Positions 29,160-38,562 of a DNA stretch of 64,000 bases are shown here, piece by piece. The notes below the pieces were generated by a model, which worked only from the letters and a program-made list of their open reading frames with translations, was not told the DNA's origin and did not search any database. A program made the translations under genes and the position numbers. Positions within the stretch are counted from its first letter, which is position 1. Each line of letters begins with the position of its first letter. This stretch comes from Deinococcus sp. QL22 (GTDB lineage Bacteria > Deinococcota > Deinococci > Deinococcales > Deinococcaceae). The DNA is taken from positions 248,001-312,000 of the forward strand of contig NZ_CP097149.1 in assembly GCF_023370075.1 (NCBI RefSeq), in the 5' to 3' direction.

Positions 29160-29651
29160 ATGGGCATGACGGTTTTGCCTTCTTCCCCAAGCTCTCCTGC
29201 CCCAAAGGTGGCCGCCCGCACCGACCTTTCGACGCTGCGGTTCAACCAGTGGACTGTGGTGGGCGTGACGCTACTGGGCCTCGTGCTGGGCGCGTTTTCT
29301 GGCCTGGGCTTTATGCTGCTGCTGGCGCTGGGCGCGGCCATGTTGCTGGGTGCGATGCGCCCCGACCTCTCGCCGCTGCGGGCCGCCTACCGAATGTTGG
29401 GGTCAGCGCTGGGCCTGAAGCCGGATGTGGTGGACGAAGACCCCCGCGCCCATCACTTTGCACAGGGCGTGGGCGGCGTATTTTTGCTGGCCGCCGGGCT
29501 GAGTGGACTGCTGGGCCTGACCGTGCCGGGCACCGTACTGGGCCTGATGGTGATCGCCCTCGCTGCACTGAATTTGTCGCAAAAAATCTGTGTGGGCTGC
29601 CTGATGTACTTCCAATACCGCCGCCTGCGCTACGCCGTCCTGAGCCGCTGA
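29160..29651 (+). CDS. DUF4395 family membrane protein
   Basis: The 163-residue protein fits DUF4395: a start around [21 protein letters not shown], two paired hydrophobic regions (about 30-63 and 102-138), an amphipathic middle ([14 protein letters not shown]) and a C-terminal CVGC motif before a basic end. DUF4395 genes often lie near thiosulfate, sulfite or rhodanese functions; its job is unknown. It heads the sulfite-reductase operon (37-base gap). The start may be ATG 29160 or ATG 29166. Confidence 0.8.
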   Translation: MGMTVLPSSPSSPAPKVAARTDLSTLRFNQWTVVGVTLLGLVLGAFSGLGFMLLLALGAAMLLGAMRPDLSPLRAAYRMLGSALGLKPDVVDEDPRAHHFAQGVGGVFLLAAGLSGLLGLTVPGTVLGLMVIALAALNLSQKICVGCLMYFQYRRLRYAVLSR

Positions 29652-29688
29652 ATCTAGCCGTCTAAAACTGCCCCCAAAGGAACTTGCC

Positions 29689-31281
29689 ATGTCTGACATC
29701 GAAACCCTGAAAAAAGAACTGCCCCCCTTTGAAATCTTTGACCTGATTCCGCAGTACGCGGCGGCGGGCCAGATCGACCCAGAGAAGATCGACCTGTTGA
29801 AGTGGGCCGGGGTCTATCCTCAGCGCCCGCAGGAAGACGGCTTTCTGATGATGCGCGTGAAGGTGCCCACTGCCGAGCTGAGCGCGGCGACCCTGCGCGT
29901 GGTGGCGGGCATTGCCGAGGACTACGGGCGCGGGCTGCTGGACGTGACCGACCGTCAGGCCTTCCAGTTTCACTGGCTGCGAATCCAGGACATTCCCGAC
30001 ATTCTGAACCGACTGGAAACAGTGGGTCTGCACACGCGCGGAGCCTGCGGCGACACCGTGCGGGCCGTGATCGCCTCGCCCTTAGCCGGACTGGACGCCC
30101 GCGAGCGCATCGACGTTCGCCCGCTGGCTGCCGCGATGGAAGGCAGCCTGAGCGGCAACAAAGAATTTGAAGACCTGCCCCGCAAGTTCAAGATCAGCAT
30201 TACGGCTACGCCCGAACTGGAAGGCATTCATCACATCAACGACATCGGATTCCTGGCCCATGAAGTCAACGGCGAGGTGGGATTTGACGTGTGGGTGGGC
30301 GGCGGTCTCGGTGCAGTGGCGCACCTTGCCAAGCGCCTCGGCGTATTTATCCGGCCTGATCAGGTCATCGAAGTGGGCCGTGCTATCACGGGAGCCTACC
30401 GCGACCATGGGTACCGCCAGAACCGCAAAAAGAGCCGCCTGAAGTACCTGATCAAAGACCTCGGCCCCGACAAGTTCCGTGAAATTGTGGAAACGGAATA
30501 CCTCGGCTACAAGCTCCCAGACGGCCCCGCCGCACCTGTGGCCCGCTTCGGCGGCAGCGATGTGCTGGGTGTCAACCCGCAGCGTGACGGCCTGAATTAC
30601 GTGGTTCTGTCGACCACTGTGGGCCGCATCAATCCCGTCAAAGCCCGCGCTCTGGCTGACCTGTCGGAACGCTACGGCAAGGGCGTGCTGCGAACCACGG
30701 CCTTTCAGAACATGATGATTCCGCATGTGCAGACGGAAGATGTGGACGCGCTGGTGGCCGAGTTGGCCCTGCTGGAACTGGCCCCCAAAGCCACCCTGCG
30801 CGGCACCACCATTGCCTGCACCGGCACCCAGTTTTGCCGCCTCGCGCTGACCGAAACCAAAGCGCGGGTGGCGGGCATGATCGATGAGCTGGAGCCCAAA
30901 CACGCCGATCTGGACGTGCCCTTCGTGATCAACCTGACGGGCTGCTCCAACGCCTGCACGCGCTATCAGGTGGCCGATCTGGGCTTCATGGGAGCGCAGC
31001 GCATTCGCAAGGACGAGAGCGGCGAGGACGTGGCCGAAGAGGTTTACAACGTGCATCTGGCCGGCAGCATCGGGCAGGCCGAGCGTCTGGGAGCCAAACT
31101 GAAAGGCATCGTGCCCGCTACGCGCCTGACTGAATACACCGACAAGGTACTCAGCGACTTTAAGGCCAATAAAGGCGCGGGAGAGAGCTTTGTGGAGTAC
31201 GCAGACCGCGTGGGCCAAGGCCACTTCTTGCCCGATACGGTACTGATTGACGCGCCTGTGGCCGAGGCGGTTCTCGCGTGA
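29689..31281 (+). CDS. Siroheme-dependent sulfite (or nitrite) reductase
   Basis: The 530-residue enzyme has two ferredoxin-like half domains and two siroheme/[4Fe-4S] halves. The cluster ligands C377, C383 (CTGTQFC), C419 and C423 (GCSNAC) are all present. Siroheme reductases of this type reduce sulfite to sulfide or nitrite to ammonia with six electrons from ferredoxin. The operon context (APS kinase, PAPS reductase, ATP sulfurylase) argues for sulfite. It is followed directly by cysC with a GTGA overlap. The electron donor gene is not in the window. Confidence 0.93.
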   Translation: MSDIETLKKELPPFEIFDLIPQYAAAGQIDPEKIDLLKWAGVYPQRPQEDGFLMMRVKVPTAELSAATLRVVAGIAEDYGRGLLDVTDRQAFQFHWLRIQDIPDILNRLETVGLHTRGACGDTVRAVIASPLAGLDARERIDVRPLAAAMEGSLSGNKEFEDLPRKFKISITATPELEGIHHINDIGFLAHEVNGEVGFDVWVGGGLGAVAHLAKRLGVFIRPDQVIEVGRAITGAYRDHGYRQNRKKSRLKYLIKDLGPDKFREIVETEYLGYKLPDGPAAPVARFGGSDVLGVNPQRDGLNYVVLSTTVGRINPVKARALADLSERYGKGVLRTTAFQNMMIPHVQTEDVDALVAELALLELAPKATLRGTTIACTGTQFCRLALTETKARVAGMIDELEPKHADLDVPFVINLTGCSNACTRYQVADLGFMGAQRIRKDESGEDVAEEVYNVHLAGSIGQAERLGAKLKGIVPATRLTEYTDKVLSDFKANKGAGESFVEYADRVGQGHFLPDTVLIDAPVAEAVLA

Positions 31282-31847
31282 GTCAGGCCGCCGAAGGCCG
31301 GGTGCTGTGGTTTACTGGGCTGTCGGGCGCGGGCAAAAGCACGCTAGCCTCTGCACTGCACGCCGAACTGCTGGCAGCGGGCGTGAAGACCGAACTGCTG
31401 GACGGTGACGCCGTGCGCGAGAACCTCAGCAAAGGCCTCGGCTTCTCCAAGGCTGACCGCGATACCAACGTGCGCCGGATCGCGTTCGTAGCGGGCCTAC
31501 TGGCAGGGCACGGCGTGACGGTGCTGGTCAGCGCCATTTCTCCCTACGCGGATACCCGGCGCGAGGTGCTGGCCGCCCTGCCCAACGCCAGCGAAATCTT
31601 TGTGGACGCGCCGCTGGAAACCGTGACCGAACGCGATGTGAAGGGTCTATATCTGAAAGCCATCGCCGGAGAAATCGCGCACTTTACGGGCGTTTCTGAT
31701 CCCTACGAAGCGCCGACTGCACCTGATCTGCACCTCCGAACAGACCGCCTGAGCGTGGAGGAATGCCTGAACCTGCTGCGGCCTCTGGCTGGACTGAGCC
31801 AACCTCATCTGCGCCAACCTGATCCACAGGAAGCCGTTTCCGCATGA
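31278..31847 (+). CDS. cysC: Adenylylsulfate (APS) kinase
   Basis: CysC phosphorylates APS to PAPS with ATP. The 189-residue product has P-loop GLSGAGKS (about 14-21), the DGD motif in [23 protein letters not shown] and the APS-binding segment [15 protein letters not shown] with [11 protein letters not shown]. The GTG start overlaps the sulfite-reductase stop, and its own stop overlaps the cysH start (ATGA), so the three are coupled. Its presence implies that PAPS, not only APS, is made. Confidence 0.94.
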   Translation: MSQAAEGRVLWFTGLSGAGKSTLASALHAELLAAGVKTELLDGDAVRENLSKGLGFSKADRDTNVRRIAFVAGLLAGHGVTVLVSAISPYADTRREVLAALPNASEIFVDAPLETVTERDVKGLYLKAIAGEIAHFTGVSDPYEAPTAPDLHLRTDRLSVEECLNLLRPLAGLSQPHLRQPDPQEAVSA

Positions 31848-32554
31848 CGGCGCTGGAAGAACGGCCCACACAGAACACCGCCGTCTTCTCCCCTGCCTTT
31901 GATGCCCAGACCGACCCATTGGACGTGATTTGCTGGGCGCTCCAGACCCATCCTGATCTGATGATGCCCAGTGCCTTCAATCTGAACGGTGTGGTGCTGC
32001 TGGATCTGGCGGCGCGGGCGGGCTACACGGGCGAAGTCGTGTTTGTGGATACCGGCTACCACTTCCCCGAAACACTGAGCACGCGGGACAATCTGGCGGC
32101 CCGCTACCCTCAGATGACTTTTGTGACGCTGAATGCGGGGGCCACGCCCGAAGACGGCCAGACCGATCCCACGCTGTACGCCGCCGACCCGGATGCGTGC
32201 TGCGCGGTACGCAAGGTGGCCCCCTTGCAGGCATATTTGCGCCAGCGTGCGCCCTCGGCCCTGCTGAATGCCCGCAGCCGCGATCAGGCCAGCACCCGCG
32301 CCGATATTCCCTTTGTAGAGGAAGGTGCACGCCGCAAGATCAACCCGCTGGCCTACTGGACACGGGAGCAATTGGAAGACTACGCCGCCGCCCACGCCCT
32401 GCCCGTGAATCCGCTGTATGCCGATGGATTCCTGAGTGTGGGCTGCTGGCCCTGCACCCGCGCCGTGAAGCCTGGCGAGGACGCCCGCGCCGGACGCTGG
32501 GCCGGAAAAGGCAAGACCGAATGTGGCCTGTGGGCCGGTGAAGGCAAGCTGTGA
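31844..32554 (+). CDS. cysH: APS/PAPS reductase with [4Fe-4S] cysteines
   Basis: CysH reduces adenylyl- or phosphoadenylylsulfate to sulfite using thioredoxin. The 236-residue product has the nucleotide-binding loop region, the paired cysteines DACCAVRK (C119, C120) and CWPC (C201, C204) that bind a [4Fe-4S] cluster in APS-type reductases, and the catalytic Cys C227 in TECGLW, where the family usually has ECGLH. Having both CysC and a cluster-type CysH leaves the choice of APS or PAPS open. Confidence 0.92.
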   Translation: MTALEERPTQNTAVFSPAFDAQTDPLDVICWALQTHPDLMMPSAFNLNGVVLLDLAARAGYTGEVVFVDTGYHFPETLSTRDNLAARYPQMTFVTLNAGATPEDGQTDPTLYAADPDACCAVRKVAPLQAYLRQRAPSALLNARSRDQASTRADIPFVEEGARRKINPLAYWTREQLEDYAAAHALPVNPLYADGFLSVGCWPCTRAVKPGEDARAGRWAGKGKTECGLWAGEGKL

Positions 32555-32691
32555 AGATTCATTTCTGCGCTGGCATAACGATCACGCGATGTTCAGGACT
32601 TTTTTAATCCTTCAATAGTTGACCTGTTTTATCCACCTTCAATTTTTTTACTCTGACCCTTCTTTACGGCTCCAGCCCCGAGGTATCCCCC

Positions 32692-33867
32692 ATGACCATC
32701 CTGCTCCCCACCGATCCCACCGCCACGCTGCCCGCACCCCTGGGCGGGACTCTGGTCAACCGAATTCGCCGCGCTGGACACGACTTTGACGCTGCGGAAC
32801 TGTTCGGCCTTCCCCAACTGGAACTGGATGACCGCGCTTACGCCGACCTGGAGATGCTGGCGACGGGAGCCTATTCCCCACTGACTGGATTCGTGAATGA
32901 GGCCGATTACCTCAGCATCATTCATCACCTGCGGTTGGCCGATGGCACGCCGTGGAGCGTTCCGATTACGCTGCCTGTGCGCCGGGAAGAGGCGGGCGCA
33001 TACCGGGGCCGCGTGGTGCTGACCCGCAGTGGCGAGCCGGTGGGCTGGATAGACGTGCAGGAGCAGTTTGACGCGCACAAGGGGCTGGAATCCCGCGAGG
33101 TGTACCGTACCGAAGACCCGGCGCATCCCGGTGTGGCGGCACTGTTGGCACAGGGCGATGTGAACCTCAGCGGCCCAGTGGCCCTGTTTGAAGTGCCACG
33201 CGGCGCATTTGCTCGCCACCACCGCACGCCCGCCGAAGTCCGCGAGGTGATCGAGGCCCGTGGCTGGCGCTCCAGCGTGGCCTTCCAGACCCGCAACCCG
33301 ATTCACCGGGCGCACGAATACCTGCAAAAAGTGGCGCTGGAACTGGTGGACGGCCTGTTGCTGCACCCACTGGTGGGCACCACCAAAGGCGACGACGTGC
33401 CCGCCCACACCCGCGTAGAGGCCTATGAAGTGCTGCTTGATCGCTATTACCCGCAGGCCCGCACGTTGCTCAGCGTGTACCCGGCGGCCATGCGTTACGC
33501 CGGGCCACGCGAAGCCATCTTGCACGCCCTGTCGCGGCGCAATTACGGCGTCACGCATTTTATCGTGGGGCGCGACCATGCAGGTGTGGGCAGCTATTAC
33601 GGCACCTACGACGCGCAGGAGATTTTCGGGACTTACACAGCGCAGGAACTCGGCATTCAGATTTTAAAATTCGAGCACACGTTTTATTGCCAGACCTGCG
33701 GCCAACTGGTCAGCCCGCGCACCTGCCCCCACGACAGTAGCCACCACCTGAGTCTCAGCGGCACCAAAGTCCGCGAAAAACTGCGGGCCGGAGAGCATTT
33801 GCCCGCCGAATTTACCCGCCCCGAAGTGGCCGAAGTGCTGCGGGCGGCCTACAGCATTCAGCCTTAA
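32692..33867 (+). CDS. sat: Sulfate adenylyltransferase (ATP sulfurylase)
   Basis: Sat makes APS from sulfate and ATP, the entry step of the pathway. The 391-residue single-subunit enzyme has the PUA-like N-terminal domain, the active-site motif [11 protein letters not shown] (199-209) and GRDHAG (about 293-298), and a zinc-type cluster YCQTC ... TCPH (C333, C336, C345, H347). GAGGTA lies before ATG 32692. A 137-base gap after cysH holds a TTGACC box (32619-32624) and T-rich DNA, so it may have its own promoter. Confidence 0.95.
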   Translation: MTILLPTDPTATLPAPLGGTLVNRIRRAGHDFDAAELFGLPQLELDDRAYADLEMLATGAYSPLTGFVNEADYLSIIHHLRLADGTPWSVPITLPVRREEAGAYRGRVVLTRSGEPVGWIDVQEQFDAHKGLESREVYRTEDPAHPGVAALLAQGDVNLSGPVALFEVPRGAFARHHRTPAEVREVIEARGWRSSVAFQTRNPIHRAHEYLQKVALELVDGLLLHPLVGTTKGDDVPAHTRVEAYEVLLDRYYPQARTLLSVYPAAMRYAGPREAILHALSRRNYGVTHFIVGRDHAGVGSYYGTYDAQEIFGTYTAQELGIQILKFEHTFYCQTCGQLVSPRTCPHDSSHHLSLSGTKVREKLRAGEHLPAEFTRPEVAEVLRAAYSIQP

Positions 33868-33977
33868 ACACATTGAACCCAGAGGCGAAAGAGGCCGTGA
33901 ACAACCTGTGAAGGCGCTCCCGGTCTTTTTCGCTTGTGCCTCAAGCGCCCAGCGTGTTCACTGCCCTCAGCCACTCT

Positions 33978-33983
33978 AGGAGG
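33978..33983 (+). promoter_or_regulatory. Strong Shine-Dalgarno of the sulfonate-binding protein gene
   Basis: AGGAGG, 7 bases before ATG 33991; it fixes the start inside a longer open frame. Confidence 0.8.
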
Positions 33984-33990
33984 AATTCCT

Positions 33991-34974
33991 ATGACCTTAG
34001 ATCTGACGCTTACAAAACGAAGTTTTTTGACGCTGGCAGCGCCGTTGCTGCTGGCCGCTGTCCTGTCCCCAGACGCCCAAGCGCAGGCCGCAACCAGCGT
34101 TCGCCTCGGCTTTTTTCCAAACCTGACGCACGCGCCCGCACTGGTGGGTTTACAGCGCGGCACCTTTCAGAAGGCGTTCGGGGCCGCCAAGTTGGACGCC
34201 AAAGAATTCGTGTCGGGCACCACACTGACTGAAGCGTTCGCGGCAGGGCAAATCGACATTGCCTACATCGGCCCCGGCCCCGCCATCAACGCCGCCGGGC
34301 GCGGTATGCCCGTGCAGTTTATTGCCGGAGCAAGCGAGGCAGGCGCAGTGCTGGTGGCCCGCAAAGACAGCACAATCAAGAGCTACAAAGATCTGGGCGG
34401 CAAGAATGTCGCCGTACCTAGTTTGGGCAATACGCAGGACATCAGCCTGCGCCACATCCTGAATGAGAACGCACTGAAATCGAAGACGGACGGCGGCACG
34501 GTGCTGATTACACCGATTGCGCCTGCCGATATTGTCGCTGCTTTTGCCGCCAAACGGGTGGACGCCACGCTGGTGCCGGAGCCCTGGGGCGCAGTTCTAG
34601 AGGCACAGGGCCACCGCATCATCGGCAACGAGAAAACGGTGTGGCGAGGCGGCAACTACCCCACGACCGTCGTGATCGTGAACACCAAGTTTGCACAGGC
34701 CAACCCGCAACTCGTGGCAGCTTTCCTGAAAGCGCACACCGAGGCGGTAGCCTTCCTGACCAAAAGCCCGGCGGCGGCACAGGCAGCGGTGAACGCTCAA
34801 CTGTTCAAGCTGACCGGAGCCAAGGTCGATCCCCGCGTGATGCAGCGTGCCTTTGCCCGGACACGCTTTACGACGGCTCTTGATCTGGAAGCACTGAAAG
34901 AGTATTCGGCGCTGAACGTGGAAGCCGGATACGCCCGCACCGCGCCCGACCTCTCGCAGTTCCTGAAGAAATAA
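33991..34974 (+). CDS. ssuA: Sulfonate/sulfur-compound ABC transporter substrate-binding protein
   Basis: The 327-residue product has a signal peptide ([25 protein letters not shown]) and the SsuA/TauA/NrtA fold: [58 protein letters not shown] and [11 protein letters not shown]. It binds an organic sulfur compound (or a nitrate/taurine-like anion) outside the membrane. Placement beside sulfate-assimilation genes favours a sulfonate. Permease and ATPase genes follow directly. Confidence 0.87.
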   Translation: MTLDLTLTKRSFLTLAAPLLLAAVLSPDAQAQAATSVRLGFFPNLTHAPALVGLQRGTFQKAFGAAKLDAKEFVSGTTLTEAFAAGQIDIAYIGPGPAINAAGRGMPVQFIAGASEAGAVLVARKDSTIKSYKDLGGKNVAVPSLGNTQDISLRHILNENALKSKTDGGTVLITPIAPADIVAAFAAKRVDATLVPEPWGAVLEAQGHRIIGNEKTVWRGGNYPTTVVIVNTKFAQANPQLVAAFLKAHTEAVAFLTKSPAAAQAAVNAQLFKLTGAKVDPRVMQRAFARTRFTTALDLEALKEYSALNVEAGYARTAPDLSQFLKK

Positions 34975-34975
34975 G

Positions 34976-35809
34976 ATGACGACGCGCCCCGCAGAACTAC
35001 CGCGTGCCTCGTCGGGTCAGCCTTCCCGCTGGCGGGTCATCAGTTGGCAGATCATCGGGCTGGCCCTGATTCTCGGTATCTGGTGGCTGGTCACCGATGT
35101 GCTGAAGTTGTATCCGCCCTACGTCTTTCCCAGCCCCGGCGCAGTCTGGAAGGAAATCGAATATGGCCTGTTCGGCACTGGCCCGCAGGACGGCAAACTG
35201 CTGAGCGCCATTGGTGGCAGCCTGCGCCGGGTACTGACCGGATACGCCATCGCCGTCGTGCTGGGCGGCGTCGTGGGCCTGCTGATGGGCGCTTGGTTGC
35301 CGCTGCGGGCCACTCTGGGTGCCTACCTCACGGGCATTCAGAGCGTGCCCAGCATCGCCTTCGTGCCCTTTGCCATCCTGTTTTTGGGCCTGAATGAACG
35401 CGCCGTGCTGTTCGTGGTCATTCTGGAAGGCTTTATTCCGGTGGCACTGGCGGTATCGGGGGCCATCCTGAACGTGCCGCCCGCCCTGCGCGTGGCAGGC
35501 CGCACCCTCGGCGCACGCGGGCTGGGCCTGACCCTGCGCGTGCTGCTGCCTGCGTCGGTGCCCAATATCCTGACCGGACTGCGCACTGCCTGGAGTTTTT
35601 CCTGGCGGGCGCTGGTCGGCGGAGAGCTATTGATTGCAGGCGTCGCCAGCCTGGGCGAGCAACTGGAAGTGGGCCGTAATACCGCCAATGTAGGCCTGGT
35701 GTTGGGCACCATCATCATTATCGGCATCATTGGCGGCCTGTTCGATACCGTGTTAAGGGCCATAGAGGGCCGGGTACGCCGCGATTACGGCCTGGAGGTG
35801 CAATCATGA
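34976..35809 (+). CDS. ssuC: Sulfonate-type ABC transporter permease
   Basis: The 277-residue inner-membrane protein has about six helices and the coupling-loop region [29 protein letters not shown], typical of SsuC/TauC permeases. It starts one base after the stop of the binding-protein gene and overlaps the ATPase gene by 4 bases, so it belongs to one transporter. Confidence 0.9.
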   Translation: MTTRPAELPRASSGQPSRWRVISWQIIGLALILGIWWLVTDVLKLYPPYVFPSPGAVWKEIEYGLFGTGPQDGKLLSAIGGSLRRVLTGYAIAVVLGGVVGLLMGAWLPLRATLGAYLTGIQSVPSIAFVPFAILFLGLNERAVLFVVILEGFIPVALAVSGAILNVPPALRVAGRTLGARGLGLTLRVLLPASVPNILTGLRTAWSFSWRALVGGELLIAGVASLGEQLEVGRNTANVGLVLGTIIIIGIIGGLFDTVLRAIEGRVRRDYGLEVQS

Positions 35810-36567
35810 CAGCCACGATGGAAACTCCGGCCCAACCTACCGCCCGAACCGCGAATGGACGCGGGGCCAGCCTGACCCTGGAAGGGGTGAGCTACCGCTA
35901 TTCCGGGCGCAATGCTGGGGCCAAAGCAGGCGTCGGGCCGCTGAATTTGAAGGTAGATGCCGGAGAATTCCTGTGCGTGGTGGGGCCGAGTGGCAGCGGC
36001 AAAAGCACACTCCTGTCCTTGCTAGCCGGATTTCTGAGGCCGCAAGAAGGCCAGATTCTGCTGGCCGACACACCCGTTTTGGGGCCGCATCCCCGCCTGA
36101 CTCTGGTGCAGCAGGAAGCGGCCCTCTTCCCGTGGCGTACAGTGGCGGGCAATGTGGCTTTTGGCCTGGAAAGTCAGCGCTTGCCCCGGCCAGAGCGAGA
36201 TATCCGGATTGCCGACGCCCTGCGGCAAGTGGGCCTGACCGGGTACGGAGACCGCCGCGTGCATGAACTGTCGGGCGGCCAACGCCAACGGGTCAGCCTT
36301 GCCCGCGCCCTGGCGACTCAGCCGGGGCTGCTGCTCCTTGATGAACCCTTCAGCGCCCTCGACATCCAGACCCGCACCTCGTTGGCCGATGAACTGCTGG
36401 GCATCTGGTGGCAACAAAAAATTACGGTGGTCTTCGTAACGCACCAACTTGATGAGGCCCTGCATCTGGGTCAGCGCGTGGTGGCCCTCAAAGACGGCGC
36501 AGTGGCCCTGGACGCCCGCGCCAAAGACGTAAGCGTGAAGCAGTTGCGGGAAACGTTGGAAGTGTAG
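35806..36567 (+). CDS. ssuB: Sulfonate-type ABC transporter ATPase
   Basis: This 253-residue ATPase powers the transporter. Walker A is GPSGSGKS (60-67), the Q-loop is [10 protein letters not shown], the signature LSGGQRQR is at about 156-163 and Walker B is LLLLDEPF followed by the D-loop SALD. An N-terminal tail of about 20 Ala/Thr-rich residues precedes the domain. A terminator follows 22 bases downstream. Confidence 0.93.
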   Translation: MTATMETPAQPTARTANGRGASLTLEGVSYRYSGRNAGAKAGVGPLNLKVDAGEFLCVVGPSGSGKSTLLSLLAGFLRPQEGQILLADTPVLGPHPRLTLVQQEAALFPWRTVAGNVAFGLESQRLPRPERDIRIADALRQVGLTGYGDRRVHELSGGQRQRVSLARALATQPGLLLLDEPFSALDIQTRTSLADELLGIWWQQKITVVFVTHQLDEALHLGQRVVALKDGAVALDARAKDVSVKQLRETLEV

Positions 36568-36588
36568 AGAAGAGCAAACAAGTGTAGA

Positions 36589-36618
36589 AACAGGCGGCCT
36601 TGCGACGGGCCGCCTGTT
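36589..36618 (+). terminator. Terminator of the sulfonate transporter operon
   Basis: AACAGGCGGCC (36589-36599) and GGCCGCCTGTT (36608-36618) form an 11-bp stem with an 8-base loop, followed by GCATTCATTGG. Confidence 0.8.
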
Positions 36619-36652
36619 GCATTCATTGGTCTGAAAGTATGTTGCTGTGTTT

Positions 36653-37108
36653 TTATGTCCTTAAAAATGGTCTAGAAAGCGTGTCGTAGTGAGCCAATAC
36701 GAACTTAAAACAGGTCGAAGACAAATATGAGCGGAGCATCTTGAGTTGTTCTTCTGTCAGGCCTTGTTCTTTGGGGAGCCAATACCTGCGGGTACTAACA
36801 TCGGAGGGTTGGACAATTTCGACAGTAGGGCCGGGCGTCGCCCTGACCCAGCCTTCCCACCTGCCCTTATAGCGCCCGTCGACAAACACGGGCAGTTTCA
36901 GTTGTGGTTGCTCGCCATGCATCTTGTGAAGGAGCCGCAACCCCCTTCACGATCACTCAATTGTGCCGACAAAACGTTGACGGCGAGTAGCAGACCCAAG
37001 CTGTCTATGATCAAGTAGCCCTTACTTCCAGTGATCCTGTTGCCGCCGCTGTAGCCTCTAACCCCCTTTTCGACAGGTCTTCACTCTCCAAGAATCTACT
37101 GGTCTCGG
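36653..37108 (-). pseudogene. Remnant of an IS5-family transposase
   Basis: Translating all three minus frames and joining them gives a transposase-like sequence: PRPVDSWRVKT, then (one base off) VEKGVRGYSGGNRITGSKGY and IIDSLGLLLAVNVLSAQLSDRE, then (one base off) LRLLHKMHGEQPQLKLPVF and VDGRYKGRWEGW. This matches the IS427-type DSxxVKT ... RGYDGGKK ... DTLGLLLAV ... DRDG ... ADGGYAG order. There are at least two frameshifts, and the N-terminal third and the usual C-terminal ERTFAWL block are missing. No terminal repeats were found. The visible 95-codon frame here is only its tail. Confidence 0.75.
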
Positions 37109-37201
37109 TAGAATAGATTCGTTTTCGAAGCATCTGACGCGGCAAAATATTGGGAATTCTCGGTCTGCGAGTTCCTTTCCCGACAGCCACTTAGACTTTC
37201 G

Positions 37202-37732
37202 TCAAATTCTCTTCGGCAATTCCTGCAAAAAGTGGAGTGGTACGGTGGTTTCTCCCTGTTTGAAGGCTGCCAGAAAGCCGTTGACCGTGCCGCCTGCCCG
37301 CTCTGTCAGCCGTGCCAACGCCTGAGCGGTGCCGCCACTGGCAATCACATCTTGCACAATCGTGACCCGTTTACCTTTTAGCCGTGCGGCGTGCGGGCCG
37401 TCCAGCCACAACGTTTCCGATACGCCCATCGTCATGCTCGGTACGTCTACGATCAGCGGATCTTGCATGTAGGTGCGGCGTTTTTTACGTACTACCACGT
37501 ACGGAATGCCGCTGCGGTCACTCAATTCATGTACAAGCGGCAGGGCGTTGGTGACCACCGACAGCAGCATGTCTGTTCCGGCGGGAATCAGGGCCACCAT
37601 TTCGGCGGCTACCGCGTTGGTAAATTCCGGATCGCCAATAAATTCTACGAGTGGCACGCGCCCGGTGCTGCCTACGCGCACGGTGGGCAGGTCACGGGTG
37701 ACGGCCCCGACAGTAACGTTGAGTTGTTCCAC
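37202..37732 (-). CDS. Purine phosphoribosyltransferase-like protein (copy 1)
   Basis: The 176-residue type I PRTase has its PRPP loop at [17 protein letters not shown], resembling adenine/xanthine PRTases that salvage bases to nucleotides. The usual acidic pair before the loop reads QD instead of DD, which may change activity or make it regulatory. The GTG at 37732 is preferred to the GTG at 37738 because TACCCT lies 6 bases upstream of it and would touch the other. It lies 55 bases downstream of a clear paralogue and is followed by the transposase remnant. Confidence 0.8.
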   Translation of the reverse strand: MEQLNVTVGAVTRDLPTVRVGSTGRVPLVEFIGDPEFTNAVAAEMVALIPAGTDMLLSVVTNALPLVHELSDRSGIPYVVVRKKRRTYMQDPLIVDVPSMTMGVSETLWLDGPHAARLKGKRVTIVQDVIASGGTAQALARLTERAGGTVNGFLAAFKQGETTVPLHFLQELPKRI

Positions 37733-37738
37733 CTGCAC

Positions 37739-37744
37739 AGGGTA
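37739..37744 (-). promoter_or_regulatory. Leaderless-type -10 box for PRTase copy 1
   Basis: TACCCT on the minus strand, 6 bases before GTG 37732. Confidence 0.5.
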
Positions 37745-37786
37745 GCGCGGCGGGAGCGGGGCAGCGTCAGATGTTGAGTCAGCAGG

Positions 37787-38317
37787 TCAGGTGAACAGCG
37801 GCAGATGCCCCAGCGCCGTGACTTCTGGGCGTTCCTGTCCCTCGGTAAACACGGCGATCACAGCGGCCACCTCGCCGCCCACTTCCTGAATGATTTGCGA
37901 AATGGAGTGCAGCGTGCCGCCACTGCTGACCACGTCGTCTACAATCGCCACCTTGCGGCCCCGAATTTTTTCTACATCGAAGCCGTCCAGCACCAGCGTT
38001 TGTGGCTTGCCCGTCGTAATGCTGACCACCTCACGCACCACCGGATCAACCATATAGGGCTTCTGCGTCTTGCGAATCACAATGTAGGGTTTGCCCGATT
38101 CGCGACTGATGACGTGCGCCAACGAGAGCGCCTTGACTTCTGGTGTGACCAGAATATCCACGTCCGCGGGTATCAGTGCGGCCAGCGCCTTGCCCGCCGC
38201 TTCGGTGACCTCGGTGTCGCCAAGCATATTGAACAGTGCCACGCTGACGCCGGGCGCGACTTCGACGATAGGCAACTCCCGCGAAACGGTGCCGACCTGA
38301 ACATGATGGGTTTTCAC
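37787..38317 (-). CDS. Purine phosphoribosyltransferase-like protein (copy 2)
   Basis: The 176-residue type I PRTase is paralogous to the next gene downstream: both have [18 protein letters not shown] starts and a [17 protein letters not shown] block. The PRPP loop [16 protein letters not shown] keeps the acidic pair, so this copy looks fully catalytic. It probably salvages adenine or another 6-substituted purine. The GTG start has TACACT 7 bases upstream, so it is probably transcribed separately from copy 1. Confidence 0.85.
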   Translation of the reverse strand: MKTHHVQVGTVSRELPIVEVAPGVSVALFNMLGDTEVTEAAGKALAALIPADVDILVTPEVKALSLAHVISRESGKPYIVIRKTQKPYMVDPVVREVVSITTGKPQTLVLDGFDVEKIRGRKVAIVDDVVSSGGTLHSISQIIQEVGGEVAAVIAVFTEGQERPEVTALGHLPLFT

Positions 38318-38324
38318 AGGGCAG

Positions 38325-38330
38325 AGTGTA
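38325..38330 (-). promoter_or_regulatory. Leaderless-type -10 box for PRTase copy 2
   Basis: TACACT on the minus strand, 7 bases before GTG 38317. Confidence 0.55.
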
Positions 38331-38463
38331 CAGGGCCGGAGGTGAGGACGTGGAATAGTCGTCTCTTCGGGATGTCCAGATTGCGCTTGGATGAGATAAA
38401 GAATCCCTGGCTTTGACCGTATGGGACTGAAGCAAATGGGAACGAACGCCGAAGAGTTGCCTT

Positions 38464-38495
38464 TCTGAGACCCTTAGACCCTTGACCCTTAGACC
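38464..38495. repeat. Interspersed repeat, copy F (inverted)
   Basis: The reverse complement reads GGTCTAAGGGTCAAGGGTC then TAAGGGTCTCAGA, followed by AAGGCAAC, matching the family consensus. Confidence 0.7.
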
Positions 38496-38513
38496 GCCTG
38501 CTGCGCCCCAACC

Positions 38514-38539
38514 AAAAAAGAGAACCCCTTTCGAGGTTC
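38514..38539 (-). terminator. Terminator of the SLH protein gene
   Basis: Read leftward: GAACC (38539-38535), loop, GGTTC (38526-38522), then a six-T run (38519-38514), 24 bases behind the stop codon. Confidence 0.85.
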
Positions 38540-38562
38540 CCAATGTGTTGAAAGTCTGAGGC

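Noticed and set aside
33881..33934. Terminator between sat and the sulfonate transporter genes
   Set aside because: A GCGAAAGA ... TCTTTTTCGC pairing is visible, but the loop is long and the stem imperfect, so it was not listed.
36746..37018. 90-codon plus-strand frame
   Set aside because: It is antisense to the recoverable IS5-type transposase remnant.
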